Assembly (NCBI RefSeq): GCF_006538725.1
Contig: NZ_BJLQ01000031.1
Span: 1-40,952, forward strand
Reading direction: 5' to 3'
DNA: 40,952 bases
Source: Cellulomonas gelida
GTDB lineage: Bacteria > Actinomycetota > Actinomycetes > Actinomycetales > Cellulomonadaceae
Positions 1 to 7,731 of this stretch are shown here, piece by piece. The stretch's first letter is position 1, and every line of letters starts with the position of its first letter. Under the pieces are notes generated by a model that saw nothing but the letters and a program-made list of their open reading frames with translations, was not told the origin of the DNA and ran no database searches. The position numbers and the translations under genes were made by a program.

Positions 1-128
1 TGGCCGCCGCCGGCGGTGCTGGTCGAGGTCGCTTTGCCGTCCGAGCCCGTGCTGCACGCGGTGAGACCGAGGGCGAGCACGGCGATCGTGGCAGCGATCC
101 CGCGGGTACGACGTGACCTGTTCAGCAT
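1..128 (-). CDS. Lipoprotein, N-terminal fragment (possible sugar ABC transporter binding protein)
   Basis: The gene is cut by the left edge of the window, and only the first 42 codons are visible. The ATG at 128 is preceded by a good ribosome site (GGAGAAGG). The product begins with two short runs of basic residues (MLNRSRRTRG), then a hydrophobic stretch (IAATIAVLALGL) and a lipobox ending LTAC, with Cys at about residue 25. A Ser/Thr/Gly-rich linker follows. This is a bacterial lipoprotein signal peptide, so the mature protein should be anchored on the outer face of the membrane. A palindromic LacI-type operator 70 bases upstream suggests a sugar-binding component of an ABC transporter, but the ligand-binding domain lies outside the window and the family cannot be confirmed. 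Confidence 0.75.
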   Translation of the reverse strand, partial: MLNRSRRTRGIAATIAVLALGLTACSTGSDGKATSTSTAGGG

Positions 129-197
129 GCCTTCTCCTCATCGAGAAAGTCCGCGCCGGAGCACGTCGTCGTGCCGCACGGTCGCGGTGAGCCTCCA

Positions 198-211
198 TGT
201 GAGCGCTCACA
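198..211. promoter_or_regulatory. Palindromic operator of LacI-family type
   Basis: TGTGAGCGCTCACA is a perfect 14-bp palindrome with the central GCGC (AGCGCT) core typical of operators bound by LacI/GalR-family repressors. It lies about 70 bases upstream of the lipoprotein start at 128, where a repressor could block its promoter. The half-sites are four bases apart, not six, so it is not a CRP site. The regulator itself is not in the window. Confidence 0.6.
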
Positions 212-312
212 CGGGACCGTAGCGGCTCGCCACCGGGCCTCGTGGGGATTTGGCGGAACGCGGTCCATTCCCACGCATTCCCACGCCCCGGGACCGCCAC
301 GAACCCGGCAAA

Positions 313-351
313 CACCGCGCCCCACGTCCCGGGTGGGCGTGGGGCGCGGTG
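313..351 (-). terminator. Terminator of the flgB-flgE operon
   Basis: CACCGCGCCCCACG (313-326) is perfectly complementary to CGTGGGGCGCGGTG (338-351), giving a 14-bp GC-rich stem with an 11-base loop. On the minus strand it follows the flgE stop by about 57 bases and is trailed by TTT. It marks the end of the flagellar operon and separates it from the lipoprotein gene on the same strand. Confidence 0.75.
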
Positions 352-407
352 CGCGGTGTGCTCGGCGAGGCCGCCGGGACGTGCCCGGGTGCGTGCGTCC
401 CGGGCGG

Positions 408-1586
408 TCAGCGCTTGAGGTTGACGAGCTCCTGCAGGACCTCGTCGGACGTCGTGATGACGCGCGAGTTCGCCTGGAAGCCGCGCTGCGCGACGATCAG
501 GCTGGTGAACTCCGAGGACAGGTCGACGTTCGACATCTCGAGCGCACCACCCGCGAGCGAGCCACGCGCACCCGTGCCGGCCGTGCCGATCGCCGGCTCG
601 CCGGAGTTCACGGTCGTGCGGAACAGCGAGCCGCCGGCCTTCTCGAGGCCCGCGGGGTTGGTGAACGCCGACAGCGCGATGCGGCCGATCGCCTGCTTCA
701 TGCCGTTGGAGAACGAGCCCATGATCGTGCCGTCGGCGCCGAGCGTGAACGACTGCAGGGTGCCCGCGCCCTGACCGTTCTGCGAGTCGGCCTTGACCGT
801 GTCGAGCCCCGCGAACCCCGTGAGGGTGGACAGGTCCACGGCCACGCCGCCCACGGTCATCGTCGTCGGGGACGTCAGGGCGCCCGCTGCGTCGAACGTC
901 ATCGCGGTCGACGCGACCGTCGCGGCACCGTCGGAGCCCTCGACGGCCCAGCCGGCGGCCGACTTCGTGAAGGTGAGCGTCAGCGTGCGGGCGGAGCCGG
1001 TCGCGTCGTAGACGTCGATGGTCCGGTGCAGCACGGTGCCGTCGGGCGCGGCGGCGTCCAGGTTGCCCTTGTAGGTCGCGCTCGTGGACGCCACGGCGGG
1101 CATCACGGTCCCGGCGGGCACGCTCAGGTCCGTCACGGGCCCGTTGGTGTCGATGACGCCGTTGACGGCCATCCAGCCCTGCACGAGCGCGCCCTCACCG
1201 GGGAGCACCATCTGGCCGGTCGCGTCGAAGTCGAACGAGCCGGCACGCGTGTAGTACGTCTCGGCACCCTTGCGGACCACGAAGAAGCCGTCGCCCTGGA
1301 TCATCATGTCGGTGCTGCGGCCCGTCATCTGCGACGCGCCCTGCGTGAAGTTCGTGGTCACCCCCGCGACGCGCACACCGAGGCCGATCTGCGCGGGGTT
1401 GGTGCCACCCACGCCGTCCTGCGCGCCGCCCGCACCCGTCAGGAGCTGGCTCAGGGTGTCCTGGAACACGACCTGCGACGACTTGAAGCCCGTCGTGTTG
1501 ACGTTGGCGATGTTGTTGCCGGTGACGTCGAGCATCGTCTGGTGGCTGCGCAGGCCGCTGATGCCGGCGAAGAGGGAGCGGAGCAT
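408..1586 (-). CDS. flgE: Flagellar hook protein FlgE
   Basis: FlgE is the hook subunit, exported by the flagellar secretion system and polymerised beyond the rod under the FlgD cap. The 392-aa product starts MLRSLFAGISGLRSHQ and has the N-terminal rod/hook signature (LDVTGNNIANVNTTGFKSS). It ends with the conserved C-terminal heptad region (MSNVDLSSEFTSLIVAQRGF, then TTSDEVLQELVNLKR). Both termini form the coiled-coil D0 domain, and the variable middle forms the exposed domains. The frame stays open 67 codons upstream, but that stretch is Arg/Pro-rich and the family start is the ATG at 1586, preceded by GAAGGGAAA. It is the last gene before the terminator. At about 390 aa it has the usual FlgE length. 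No hook-associated or motor genes follow it. Confidence 0.95.
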   Translation of the reverse strand: MLRSLFAGISGLRSHQTMLDVTGNNIANVNTTGFKSSQVVFQDTLSQLLTGAGGAQDGVGGTNPAQIGLGVRVAGVTTNFTQGASQMTGRSTDMMIQGDGFFVVRKGAETYYTRAGSFDFDATGQMVLPGEGALVQGWMAVNGVIDTNGPVTDLSVPAGTVMPAVASTSATYKGNLDAAAPDGTVLHRTIDVYDATGSARTLTLTFTKSAAGWAVEGSDGAATVASTAMTFDAAGALTSPTTMTVGGVAVDLSTLTGFAGLDTVKADSQNGQGAGTLQSFTLGADGTIMGSFSNGMKQAIGRIALSAFTNPAGLEKAGGSLFRTTVNSGEPAIGTAGTGARGSLAGGALEMSNVDLSSEFTSLIVAQRGFQANSRVITTSDEVLQELVNLKR

Positions 1587-1662
1587 GGCGGTTTCCCTTC
1601 GAGGGCCGCGCCGGACGGCGCGGGTGGTGAGGTGAGGAGGCGGGTGCGGCGCGGGGGCCGGG

Positions 1663-2103
1663 TCAGGACTCGTCGTCGGTGGACGAGGCCGTGCGCGTGA
1701 CGGTGGCGACCTGGTCGAGCGGGATCTTCTCGTCGCCGACCGTGACCACGGGCACCGAGCCCGCGTAGTCGACGGCGTCGACCACACCCGAGTGCTTGAC
1801 GCCCTCGGCGTCGGCCCACGAGACGGTCTGCCCGACGAGCGAGGCGGCGGCGACGCGCATCTGCAGCGCGAACGCCTCGCGCGACGTGTCGGTGAGCGTG
1901 GTGAGCTGCTCCATCGTCGCGAGCTGGGTGGTCTGCGCCATGAGCTGCGAGGAGTCCATCGGCGAGGACGGGTCCTGGTTGCGCAGCTGCGCGACGAGCA
2001 GGTTGAGGAACGCCTGCTGGTCGAGCGTGCCGCTCGGCGTGGTGGCGGTCGTCGAGGCCGTGGCGCCGGTCGCGCCCGTGGCGTACGAGGTGTCGATGCT
2101 CAT
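1663..2103 (-). CDS. flgD: Flagellar hook cap / assembly protein FlgD
   Basis: FlgD caps the growing hook and is lost when the hook is complete. The 146-aa product has the conserved N-terminal block LDQQAFLNLLVAQLRNQDPS, followed by the QLMAQTTQLATMEQL region, which together define the FlgD family. The C-terminal part (VGQTVSWADAEG, then a short beta-rich tail) is much shorter than in enteric FlgD, as is common in Gram-positive bacteria. It starts 24 bases after the fliK stop and ends 76 bases before the flgE start, within one operon. The acidic tail ends TDDES. Confidence 0.92.
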   Translation of the reverse strand: MSIDTSYATGATGATASTTATTPSGTLDQQAFLNLLVAQLRNQDPSSPMDSSQLMAQTTQLATMEQLTTLTDTSREAFALQMRVAAASLVGQTVSWADAEGVKHSGVVDAVDYAGSVPVVTVGDEKIPLDQVATVTRTASSTDDES

Positions 2104-2127
2104 GCGTGGTCCTGTCCGTGCTGGTCG

Positions 2128-3444
2128 TCAGACGACGAGGTCGAGGTGGCGGCTGCGGGTGGAGGTCGCGTCCGGCTGCGAGGGCTGCCGGTCCGACGAG
2201 GTCGCGGGCGTCGCTCGCGCGTCGCCGGCTCGGCGCGTGCGCTCGTCGGGCCCGTCCTGCGACCCGCCGGCGCCGCCCGGCGAGCCGGACGACGTCTCGG
2301 GCGCCGTGCCGGAGCCGCCGCGGCGGCCCTCCGCGCCGACGTCCACCTGGACGCCGGCCGCGGCGAGGTCGCGGCGCAGGTCGCCGAGCGCGGCCTGCAG
2401 CGCCTGCCGCGAGGCCTCCCCCGCGCCGACGAGCTCGACGCGCACCGAGTCGGCGCCGATGTGCGCGACGATCCGCACCGGCCCGAGGTGCACCGGGTCG
2501 ACGGGCACCGACAGCACGTGCGTGCCGCGGTGCAGCCCGCCGAGGGTCGCGAGCCGTGCGCCGAGCTGCTCGGCGAGCGGCACCGCCTGCGTCGCGGGCG
2601 AGGACGAGGGTGCGGGAGCCGCCGGGACGGGCGCCGGGGCGTCGGCGACGCCTGCGGCCGAGGGTGTGACTGCTGCCGGCACGGCGACCGGGGTCGCCGT
2701 TGTCGGGGCCGACGAGGCCGCGGGGGCCGACGCCTGCGCCGCTGTGGCCGCCGGGCCGGTCGGCTGACCCGTCGCCGGGCCGGTCGCGCGCTCTGCGGAC
2801 CCCGGCGCAGGGGCGCCCGACGCGTCGGCGGCCGGGGCGTCGCGGAGCGCGCCCGCGGGTGCGCTCGGGCGCTCGGTGCCGGCGCGCGCGGTCGCCGCGG
2901 TGCGCTGGTCGGTGGCCTGCTCGGCGGGCGCGGTCGGTGCGTCGCCGCCGGCCACCTGCCCGGCCGGCTGCCCGGCTGTCTGCCCGGACGCCTGCCCGGG
3001 CGTCGCGGCCCTGTTCGGCTGCTCGGCGGGGGTCGTGGTCGGGCGCGCCGCCGGGGCGAGCGCGGCGTCGGCCTGGTCGGTCGCCGTGGCGTCCGCAGCG
3101 ACCGTCTCCGCCTCGCTGGTCGCGGTCGTGGCGGCGAGCGCGGCCACGCTCCACGCGGAGCCGTCGACGGTCGTCGTCGGGGTCGTCGGGGCCGAGCTCG
3201 CCGGGGTCGTCGGCGCGCTGTCCGCACGGTCGGCCGCGGTCTCGTCGGCGGGGTCCGTCCCCTGCGCGAGGTCCCGCTCGAGCGACGGGTCCACGGGGGA
3301 GGCGGCGTCGCTCGGCCGCTCGAGCGCACGGTCGGCGCCCTCGAGCGCGCGGGCGAAGTCCCGGTCGCTCCCGGTGGGGCGTGCGCCGCGCGCGGAGGGG
3401 ACCGCCGCGGCGGGCGGGGCGGAGGCTGCGGTCACGGTCGTCAT
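2128..3444 (-). CDS. fliK: Flagellar hook-length control protein FliK
   Basis: FliK is a secreted molecular ruler that switches export from hook to filament subunits. The 438-aa product is dominated by Ala/Pro/Thr/Gly-rich low-complexity sequence (about residues 40-290). A folded segment follows, with PLAEQLGARLATL, VSVP-like strands (HVLSVPVDPVHLGPVRI) and ELVGAGEASRQALQAALGDL. It resembles the C-terminal Flg_hook domain, in which strands with an 'L.P..LG.V.V' pattern precede an amphipathic helix. The start ATG overlaps the stop of the upstream peptidase gene by four bases. Identity rests on position between fliJ and flgD and on the C-terminal domain, because the N-terminal part is not conserved. 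Confidence 0.85.
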   Translation of the reverse strand: MTTVTAASAPPAAAVPSARGARPTGSDRDFARALEGADRALERPSDAASPVDPSLERDLAQGTDPADETAADRADSAPTTPASSAPTTPTTTVDGSAWSVAALAATTATSEAETVAADATATDQADAALAPAARPTTTPAEQPNRAATPGQASGQTAGQPAGQVAGGDAPTAPAEQATDQRTAATARAGTERPSAPAGALRDAPAADASGAPAPGSAERATGPATGQPTGPAATAAQASAPAASSAPTTATPVAVPAAVTPSAAGVADAPAPVPAAPAPSSSPATQAVPLAEQLGARLATLGGLHRGTHVLSVPVDPVHLGPVRIVAHIGADSVRVELVGAGEASRQALQAALGDLRRDLAAAGVQVDVGAEGRRGGSGTAPETSSGSPGGAGGSQDGPDERTRRAGDARATPATSSDRQPSQPDATSTRSRHLDLVV

Positions 3445-4325
3445 GCGGCACCACCAGTCAGAGCGGCGATCAGGGAGGCGGGGGCGAGCCCCGCACCGGC
3501 GGAGAAGGACGTGCCGGCGGCGAACGAGGTCCCGGTCGAGGCCAGGGGCGAACCGGCGCCGAGCAGCGCGCCGGCCGAGGCGGGGTTCGCGGGCGCGGAC
3601 GTGCCGACGGCGCCCAGCAGCACCTGCCAGGCCGCCTGCGTCGCCGCGGTCGAGTCGGCCGAGGACCCACCCAGCAGCCCGGCGAGCGACGCGAGCCCAC
3701 TGCCGGAGGGCACGGCCCCCGCGCCGGCCGAGACCGCGGCAGCCGCCGTGGCGGACTCCTGCGGCAAGATCCGGCGGATGTTCGTCGGCTCGGCCCACAC
3801 GTCGCGGACGCCGACCGTGCCGCCCGGCTTCGGGGCGTCGAGCATCTTGCCGTCGCCGACGTAGATCGCGATGTGCGTGCCGCCGCCGAACACGAGCAGG
3901 TCGCCCGGCAGCGCCTCGTCGAGCGAGGCCACCTTCGTGCCGAGCCCCTGCTGGTCGCGGGCCACGCGCGGGATCCCCCGGCCGATGCCGAGGTCGCTCA
4001 GGGCGCGCAGCACGAGCCCCGAGCAGTCCAGCCCGCCCTCGGAGAGCGTCTCGCCGCCCCACACGTACGGCGTGCCGGTGTACTTCGTGGCCGCCTCGAT
4101 GAGGTCCTGCGCGCTCACGCCCGAGCCGGGCGCGATGTCGGCGGTCACACCGCCGGGGTCCGCGGGCGCCGCGGGCAGCGACGTCGGGGACGGGGTCAGT
4201 CCCGCCGCGGCGAGCGCGGCGGCGAAGTCGACGGTCGACGGCGCGACCGACGAGGTCGCGGGCCGCGGGGCGACCAGCTGCTCGAGCTCGGCGATCCGCG
4301 CCTGCACCGCGGCGATCCCGGTCAT
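3441..4325 (-). CDS. NlpC/P60 (C40) peptidase in the flagellar operon; probable rod-associated peptidoglycan hydrolase
   Basis: This 294-aa protein has a central NlpC/P60 domain at about residues 70-190. The fold motifs are YVWGGET before the catalytic Cys in GLDCSGL (Cys101), PGDLLVF, and the catalytic His in GGTHIAIYVG (His151), with a polar residue in KMLDAP. Such enzymes cleave D-Glu-gamma-diamino-acid peptide bonds in cell-wall stem peptides. The N-terminus has a short helix (VQARIAELEQLV) and no signal peptide, and the last 100 residues are Ala/Gly/Ser-rich. The gene overlaps fliJ and fliK by four bases each. The best inference is that it replaces the muramidase domain of FlgJ, locally opening the wall for the rod, and may leave through the flagellar export system. 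Direct evidence for export is absent. Confidence 0.85.
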   Translation of the reverse strand: MTGIAAVQARIAELEQLVAPRPATSSVAPSTVDFAAALAAAGLTPSPTSLPAAPADPGGVTADIAPGSGVSAQDLIEAATKYTGTPYVWGGETLSEGGLDCSGLVLRALSDLGIGRGIPRVARDQQGLGTKVASLDEALPGDLLVFGGGTHIAIYVGDGKMLDAPKPGGTVGVRDVWAEPTNIRRILPQESATAAAAVSAGAGAVPSGSGLASLAGLLGGSSADSTAATQAAWQVLLGAVGTSAPANPASAGALLGAGSPLASTGTSFAAGTSFSAGAGLAPASLIAALTGGAA

Positions 4326-4768
4326 GCGCCACCTCCCGGCGTCCGGACGGTCTCGGCCGCGGCGCGCCGCGACGCGACCTCGTCGAGCACGACCTGCTCG
4401 GTGTGCGCCTCGAGCGCACGCTCGGCCTCGTCGTGCCGCTGCGCGAGGCGGTCGATCGCCCGCACGTCACGGCGCGCAGACGACCAGTGCTGCGCCTGCT
4501 CGGAGACGTACTGCTCCGCGACGTGCACGTCGTGCTCGGCCTCCTGCAGCAGCAGGGCGAGCGACGAGCGGCTCGCCACGGCCGCGATCCACGCGAGCCG
4601 GTCCGCGCCCTCGGGGAGCACGGAGTCCGCCAACGCCTCGCGCGCGCTCTGCTGGCGCAGCCGCACGGCCTCGGCCTCGCGGCGGGCCGCGGCGAGCTCG
4701 GCGGCGGCACGCTCCTCCGCGCGCTCGCGCACGCGCAGCAGGCCACCCAGGGGGAACGGTCGGCTCAT
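4322..4768 (-). CDS. fliJ: Flagellar export chaperone FliJ
   Basis: FliJ is a small coiled-coil protein that works like a stalk inside the FliI ATPase ring and couples it to the export gate. The 148-aa product starts MSRPFPLGGLLRVRERAEE and is almost entirely helical. Long runs rich in Ala, Arg, Glu and Gln (AELAAARREAEAVRLRQQ, then LLLQEAEHDVHVAEQYVSEQ) have heptad spacing. Its length, charge pattern and position right after fliI fit the family, whose sequence conservation is weak. Its start overlaps the fliI stop by four bases, and its stop overlaps the next gene by four bases, implying translational coupling. Confidence 0.87.
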   Translation of the reverse strand: MSRPFPLGGLLRVRERAEERAAAELAAARREAEAVRLRQQSAREALADSVLPEGADRLAWIAAVASRSSLALLLQEAEHDVHVAEQYVSEQAQHWSSARRDVRAIDRLAQRHDEAERALEAHTEQVVLDEVASRRAAAETVRTPGGGA

Positions 4769-6090
4769 GAGGGGTCTCCCAAGGTGTGCACGAGAGCGGC
4801 GAGCTGTGCCCAGGAGCTGTCGGCGGGCGCGGCCTCGGCCATGCCCTGCCGCAGGAACGCGTCGATCTGCGCGCCATGCGTGACGGCGGCGTCGACGAGC
4901 GGGTTGGAGCCGGCGACGTACGCGCCGACGTCGAGCAGGTCCTGCGCGGCGCGGCGGGCGGCCATGACCGACCGCAGGCTCTGCGCGAGCGCCCGCTGCT
5001 CGTCGGACGTCACGCGCGAGGCGACGCGGCTGATCGAGCCGAGCGCGTCGACGCTCGGGAAGTGCCCGGCGACCGCGAGGCGGCGGTCGAGCACGACGTG
5101 CCCGTCGAGGATCGAGCGCGCGGCGTCCGCGATGGGCTCGTTGTGGTCGTCACCGTCCACGAGGACCGTGTACAGACCCGTGACCGAGCCGCGCGCGCCG
5201 GTCCCGGCGCGCTCGAGGAGCTGGGCGAGCAGCGAGAAGGTGCTCGGCGGGTAGCCGCGCGTCGCGGGCGGCTCGCCGACCGACAGCCCGATCTCGCGCT
5301 GCGCCATCGCGACGCGCGTCAGGGAGTCCATCATCAGGACCGCGTGGCGGCCCTCGTCGCGCAGGTGCTCGGCGATGCGGGTCGCGACGAACGCGGAGCG
5401 CATGCGCACCATGGGCGGCTCGTCGGACGTCGCGACGACGACGACGGACCGCGCGAGTCCCTCGGCGCCCAGGTCGTCCTCGAGGAACTCGCGCACCTCA
5501 CGGCCGCGCTCGCCGACGAGCGCGATCACGGAGACCTCGGCCTCGGTGCCGCGCGCGATCATCGACAGCAGGCTCGACTTGCCGACGCCCGAGCCCGCGA
5601 ACAGGCCGAGCCGCTGACCGCGGCCCGCGGTGACGAGCGTGTCCAGGACGCGCACGCCCAGGTCCAGCGGGGTGTCGACGCGCGTGCGCTCGAGCGGGTG
5701 CGGCGCGGAGCCGTCGACCGGGACCCACGCCTGCGCCCGCAGCGGTCCGCGACCGTCGATCGGGCGACCCAGCCCGTCGAGCACGCGGCCGAGCAGCCCC
5801 GAGCCGACGGGGACGCGCAGCGCGCCGGCCGGGCGCACCGCGGTGCCCACGCGCAGGCCGTGCGTCGCGCCGAGCGGCAGGCAGCGCGCGATCCCGCCGG
5901 TGGTCGCGACGACCTCGGCGAGCACGCTGTCGGGGCCCTCGCCGACGCGCACGAGGTCACCGACCGCGCTGCGCGTCCCGACGACCTCGAGCGTGAGCCC
6001 GACGACGGTGCGCAGCACGCCGACCGGTTGCGGACGGGCCGCTGCGACGACCTCGGGGGTCAGGACGCGGCGCGTGGCGAGCGCGGTCAT
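4765..6090 (-). CDS. fliI: Flagellum-specific ATPase FliI
   Basis: FliI is the cytoplasmic hexameric ATPase that energises flagellar export and resembles F1 beta subunits. The 441-aa protein has an N-terminal beta-barrel domain, a Walker A motif GLFAGSGVGKSS (residues 162-173), VGERGREVREF (192-202), and Walker B VLMMDSLTR (251-259). The FliI/YscN signature follows as GYPPSTFSLLAQLLERAG (279-295). The C-terminal domain contains LDGHVVLDRRLA and GSISRVASRV. Length is normal for the family. The ATG at 6090 overlaps the fliH stop by four bases. Partners in the window are FliH (regulator) and FliJ (stalk), encoded on either side. Confidence 0.97.
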   Translation of the reverse strand: MTALATRRVLTPEVVAAARPQPVGVLRTVVGLTLEVVGTRSAVGDLVRVGEGPDSVLAEVVATTGGIARCLPLGATHGLRVGTAVRPAGALRVPVGSGLLGRVLDGLGRPIDGRGPLRAQAWVPVDGSAPHPLERTRVDTPLDLGVRVLDTLVTAGRGQRLGLFAGSGVGKSSLLSMIARGTEAEVSVIALVGERGREVREFLEDDLGAEGLARSVVVVATSDEPPMVRMRSAFVATRIAEHLRDEGRHAVLMMDSLTRVAMAQREIGLSVGEPPATRGYPPSTFSLLAQLLERAGTGARGSVTGLYTVLVDGDDHNEPIADAARSILDGHVVLDRRLAVAGHFPSVDALGSISRVASRVTSDEQRALAQSLRSVMAARRAAQDLLDVGAYVAGSNPLVDAAVTHGAQIDAFLRQGMAEAAPADSSWAQLAALVHTLGDPS

Positions 6091-6734
6091 GCGCCCGCCC
6101 CCGGAGCCCGGCCGGGTGCGCGTCCCGTGCCGCCCGTGGGGTCGGTGACCCGGGCGAGCTCGTCGCGCGCACGGTCGAGAGCGGCGCCGATGCGCGCGTC
6201 CAGGTGACCGTCGGCGTGGTGCGCGAGCGCGTCACCGCGATGCAGCGTCGGGTCCGCCTCGAGGCGCAGGGCCTCGGGGACGGCGTCCAGGTGCTGCAGC
6301 GTCGCGAGGTCCGACGGGTGCAGCCGCACCATCACGGGGCCAGGACCGGGCTCGTCCGCGAGCACACGGGCCAGCGCGGCCCGTGCCGAACGCTCGTCGT
6401 CGGCCAGCTCGACGCCCAGGACGGCCTCGGCGAGCTCGAGCGCGGCCGCGTGCACCGTCGCGGTGGACTCGGCGAGCACGGGTGCGGTCAGCGCGCGCAC
6501 GGCCTGCGCCGCGGCGGCCAGCGTCGCCAGCGCCCGCGCGGCCGCCTCCTGCTGCTCCACCGCAGCCGCGGCGGACGCGGCGGCGACCCGCTCGGCCGCG
6601 GCGGCCGCGTCGACCGCCGCGCGTCGTGCGCCTGCGGCGTACCCGGCCGCGAACCCCTCGGCGCGCGCGGCGGAGTGCACCTGCGCGTCGAGAGCGGTCG
6701 ACGTCAGCGGCTGCAGCGTGAGGGCGTCAGGCAA
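6087..6734 (-). CDS. fliH: Flagellar assembly protein FliH
   Basis: FliH binds and restrains the FliI ATPase and links it to the C-ring. The 215-aa product has the usual organisation: a short N-terminal segment, an Ala/Glu-rich coiled coil (residues about 30-110, including EGFAAGYAAGARRAAVDAA), and a FliH/YscL C-terminal domain with LELAEAVLG, VMVRLHPSDLATL and GHLDARIGAALDRARDEL. The region further upstream in this frame lies inside fliG and is not coding. The best start is TTG at 6734, which overlaps the fliG stop by eight bases and has GAGGACGAG before it. A GTG 20 codons downstream is an alternative. The start is the least certain point. Confidence 0.85.
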   Translation of the reverse strand: MPDALTLQPLTSTALDAQVHSAARAEGFAAGYAAGARRAAVDAAAAAERVAAASAAAAVEQQEAAARALATLAAAAQAVRALTAPVLAESTATVHAAALELAEAVLGVELADDERSARAALARVLADEPGPGPVMVRLHPSDLATLQHLDAVPEALRLEADPTLHRGDALAHHADGHLDARIGAALDRARDELARVTDPTGGTGRAPGRAPGAGA

Positions 6735-7731
6735 CGTACTCGTCCTCGCCGTCGCGGCGGATGACGATCTGCCCGCTCTCCTCGAGGCGGCGGATGGACT
6801 GCACGATCGTCGAGCGCGCCTCCTCCACCTGCGACAGGCGGACGGGGCCGAGCAGCTCGATCTCCTCGACGAGGTTCTCGCGCGCCCGTTCGGACAGGTT
6901 GCGCAGCACGGTGTCGCGGACCTCGTCGGACACGCCCTTGAGCGCGAGCGACAGGTCGGAGTTCTCCACCTGGCGCAGCACCATCTGCATCGCACGGTCC
7001 TCGAGCAGGACGACGTCGTTGAAGACGAACATCCGGCCGCGGACCTCCTCCGCGAGCTCCTCGTCACGCTCGGCGAGGCCCTCGAGGATCGCCTTCTCCG
7101 TGGTCGGGTCGGCGCGGTTGATGATCTCGACGAGCGGCTGCACGCCGCCGACGGCCGCGAGCTCGCGCGGCGTCAGGACGGCCGACGCCTTGCGCTGCAG
7201 CTGCTCCGCGACGACCTGCACGACGTCCGGCGACGCGCGCTCCATGAGCGCGATCCGGTGCGCGACCTCGCCCTGCAGCGTCGGCTCGAGCCCCGCGAGG
7301 ATCGCCGACGCGTGGTCGGGCCGCAGGTGCGCGAGCACGAGCGCGATCGCCTGCGGGTGCTCGGCGGACAGCAGCGAGATGACCTGGCGCGCGTCGGCCT
7401 GCTGGAGGAACTCGAACGGCTGCCCCGCCAGGTGCACCTGCAGGCGTTCCATGACGGCCGCGGCCGCCTCGACGCCGAGCGAGGCCTCGAGGAGCTGCTG
7501 CGCGAGCGCCATGCCGCCGTTGAGCCCCGGACCGGCGACCGAGGCGTCGTAGAACTCCTCGAGCACCGCGTCCGCGAGGTCCTGGTCGACCCGGTCGAGC
7601 CGCAGGATCTGCGCGCTCAGCTCCTCGATCTCCGAGGCCTCCATGCTCGCCATGACGCGCGACGCGCGCTCACGACCGAGCTGGACGAGCACCATGGCGG
7701 CCTTCTGCGGGCCGCTCAGCTGCACGCTCAT
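6727..7731 (-). CDS. fliG: Flagellar motor switch protein FliG
   Basis: FliG forms the upper part of the C-ring, contacts the stator and generates torque. The 334-aa product begins MSVQLSGPQKAAMVLVQLG and has the N-terminal FliF-binding domain. The middle domain carries the EHPQ motif (about residues 124-127, SAEHPQAIALVLAHL). In the C-terminal domain the charged torque helix reads LLEDRAMQMVLRQVENSDL. A longer reading starting ten codons earlier is possible, but the ATG at 7731 overlaps the fliF stop (TGATG) and matches the family start. The other switch proteins, FliM and FliN, are not encoded in this window. Confidence 0.96.
   Translation of the reverse strand: MSVQLSGPQKAAMVLVQLGRERASRVMASMEASEIEELSAQILRLDRVDQDLADAVLEEFYDASVAGPGLNGGMALAQQLLEASLGVEAAAAVMERLQVHLAGQPFEFLQQADARQVISLLSAEHPQAIALVLAHLRPDHASAILAGLEPTLQGEVAHRIALMERASPDVVQVVAEQLQRKASAVLTPRELAAVGGVQPLVEIINRADPTTEKAILEGLAERDEELAEEVRGRMFVFNDVVLLEDRAMQMVLRQVENSDLSLALKGVSDEVRDTVLRNLSERARENLVEEIELLGPVRLSQVEEARSTIVQSIRRLEESGQIVIRRDGEDEYVA

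Noticed and set aside
198..211. TGTGAGCGCTCACA considered as a CRP site
   Set aside because: Half-sites are separated by four bases rather than the six needed by CRP; the AGCGCT centre fits LacI-family operators.
171..1700. Long open frame of 509 codons on the plus strand across flgE
   Set aside because: Arg/Ala/Gly-rich translation with no family pattern, antisense to a clear flgE gene; typical shadow frame in GC-rich DNA.
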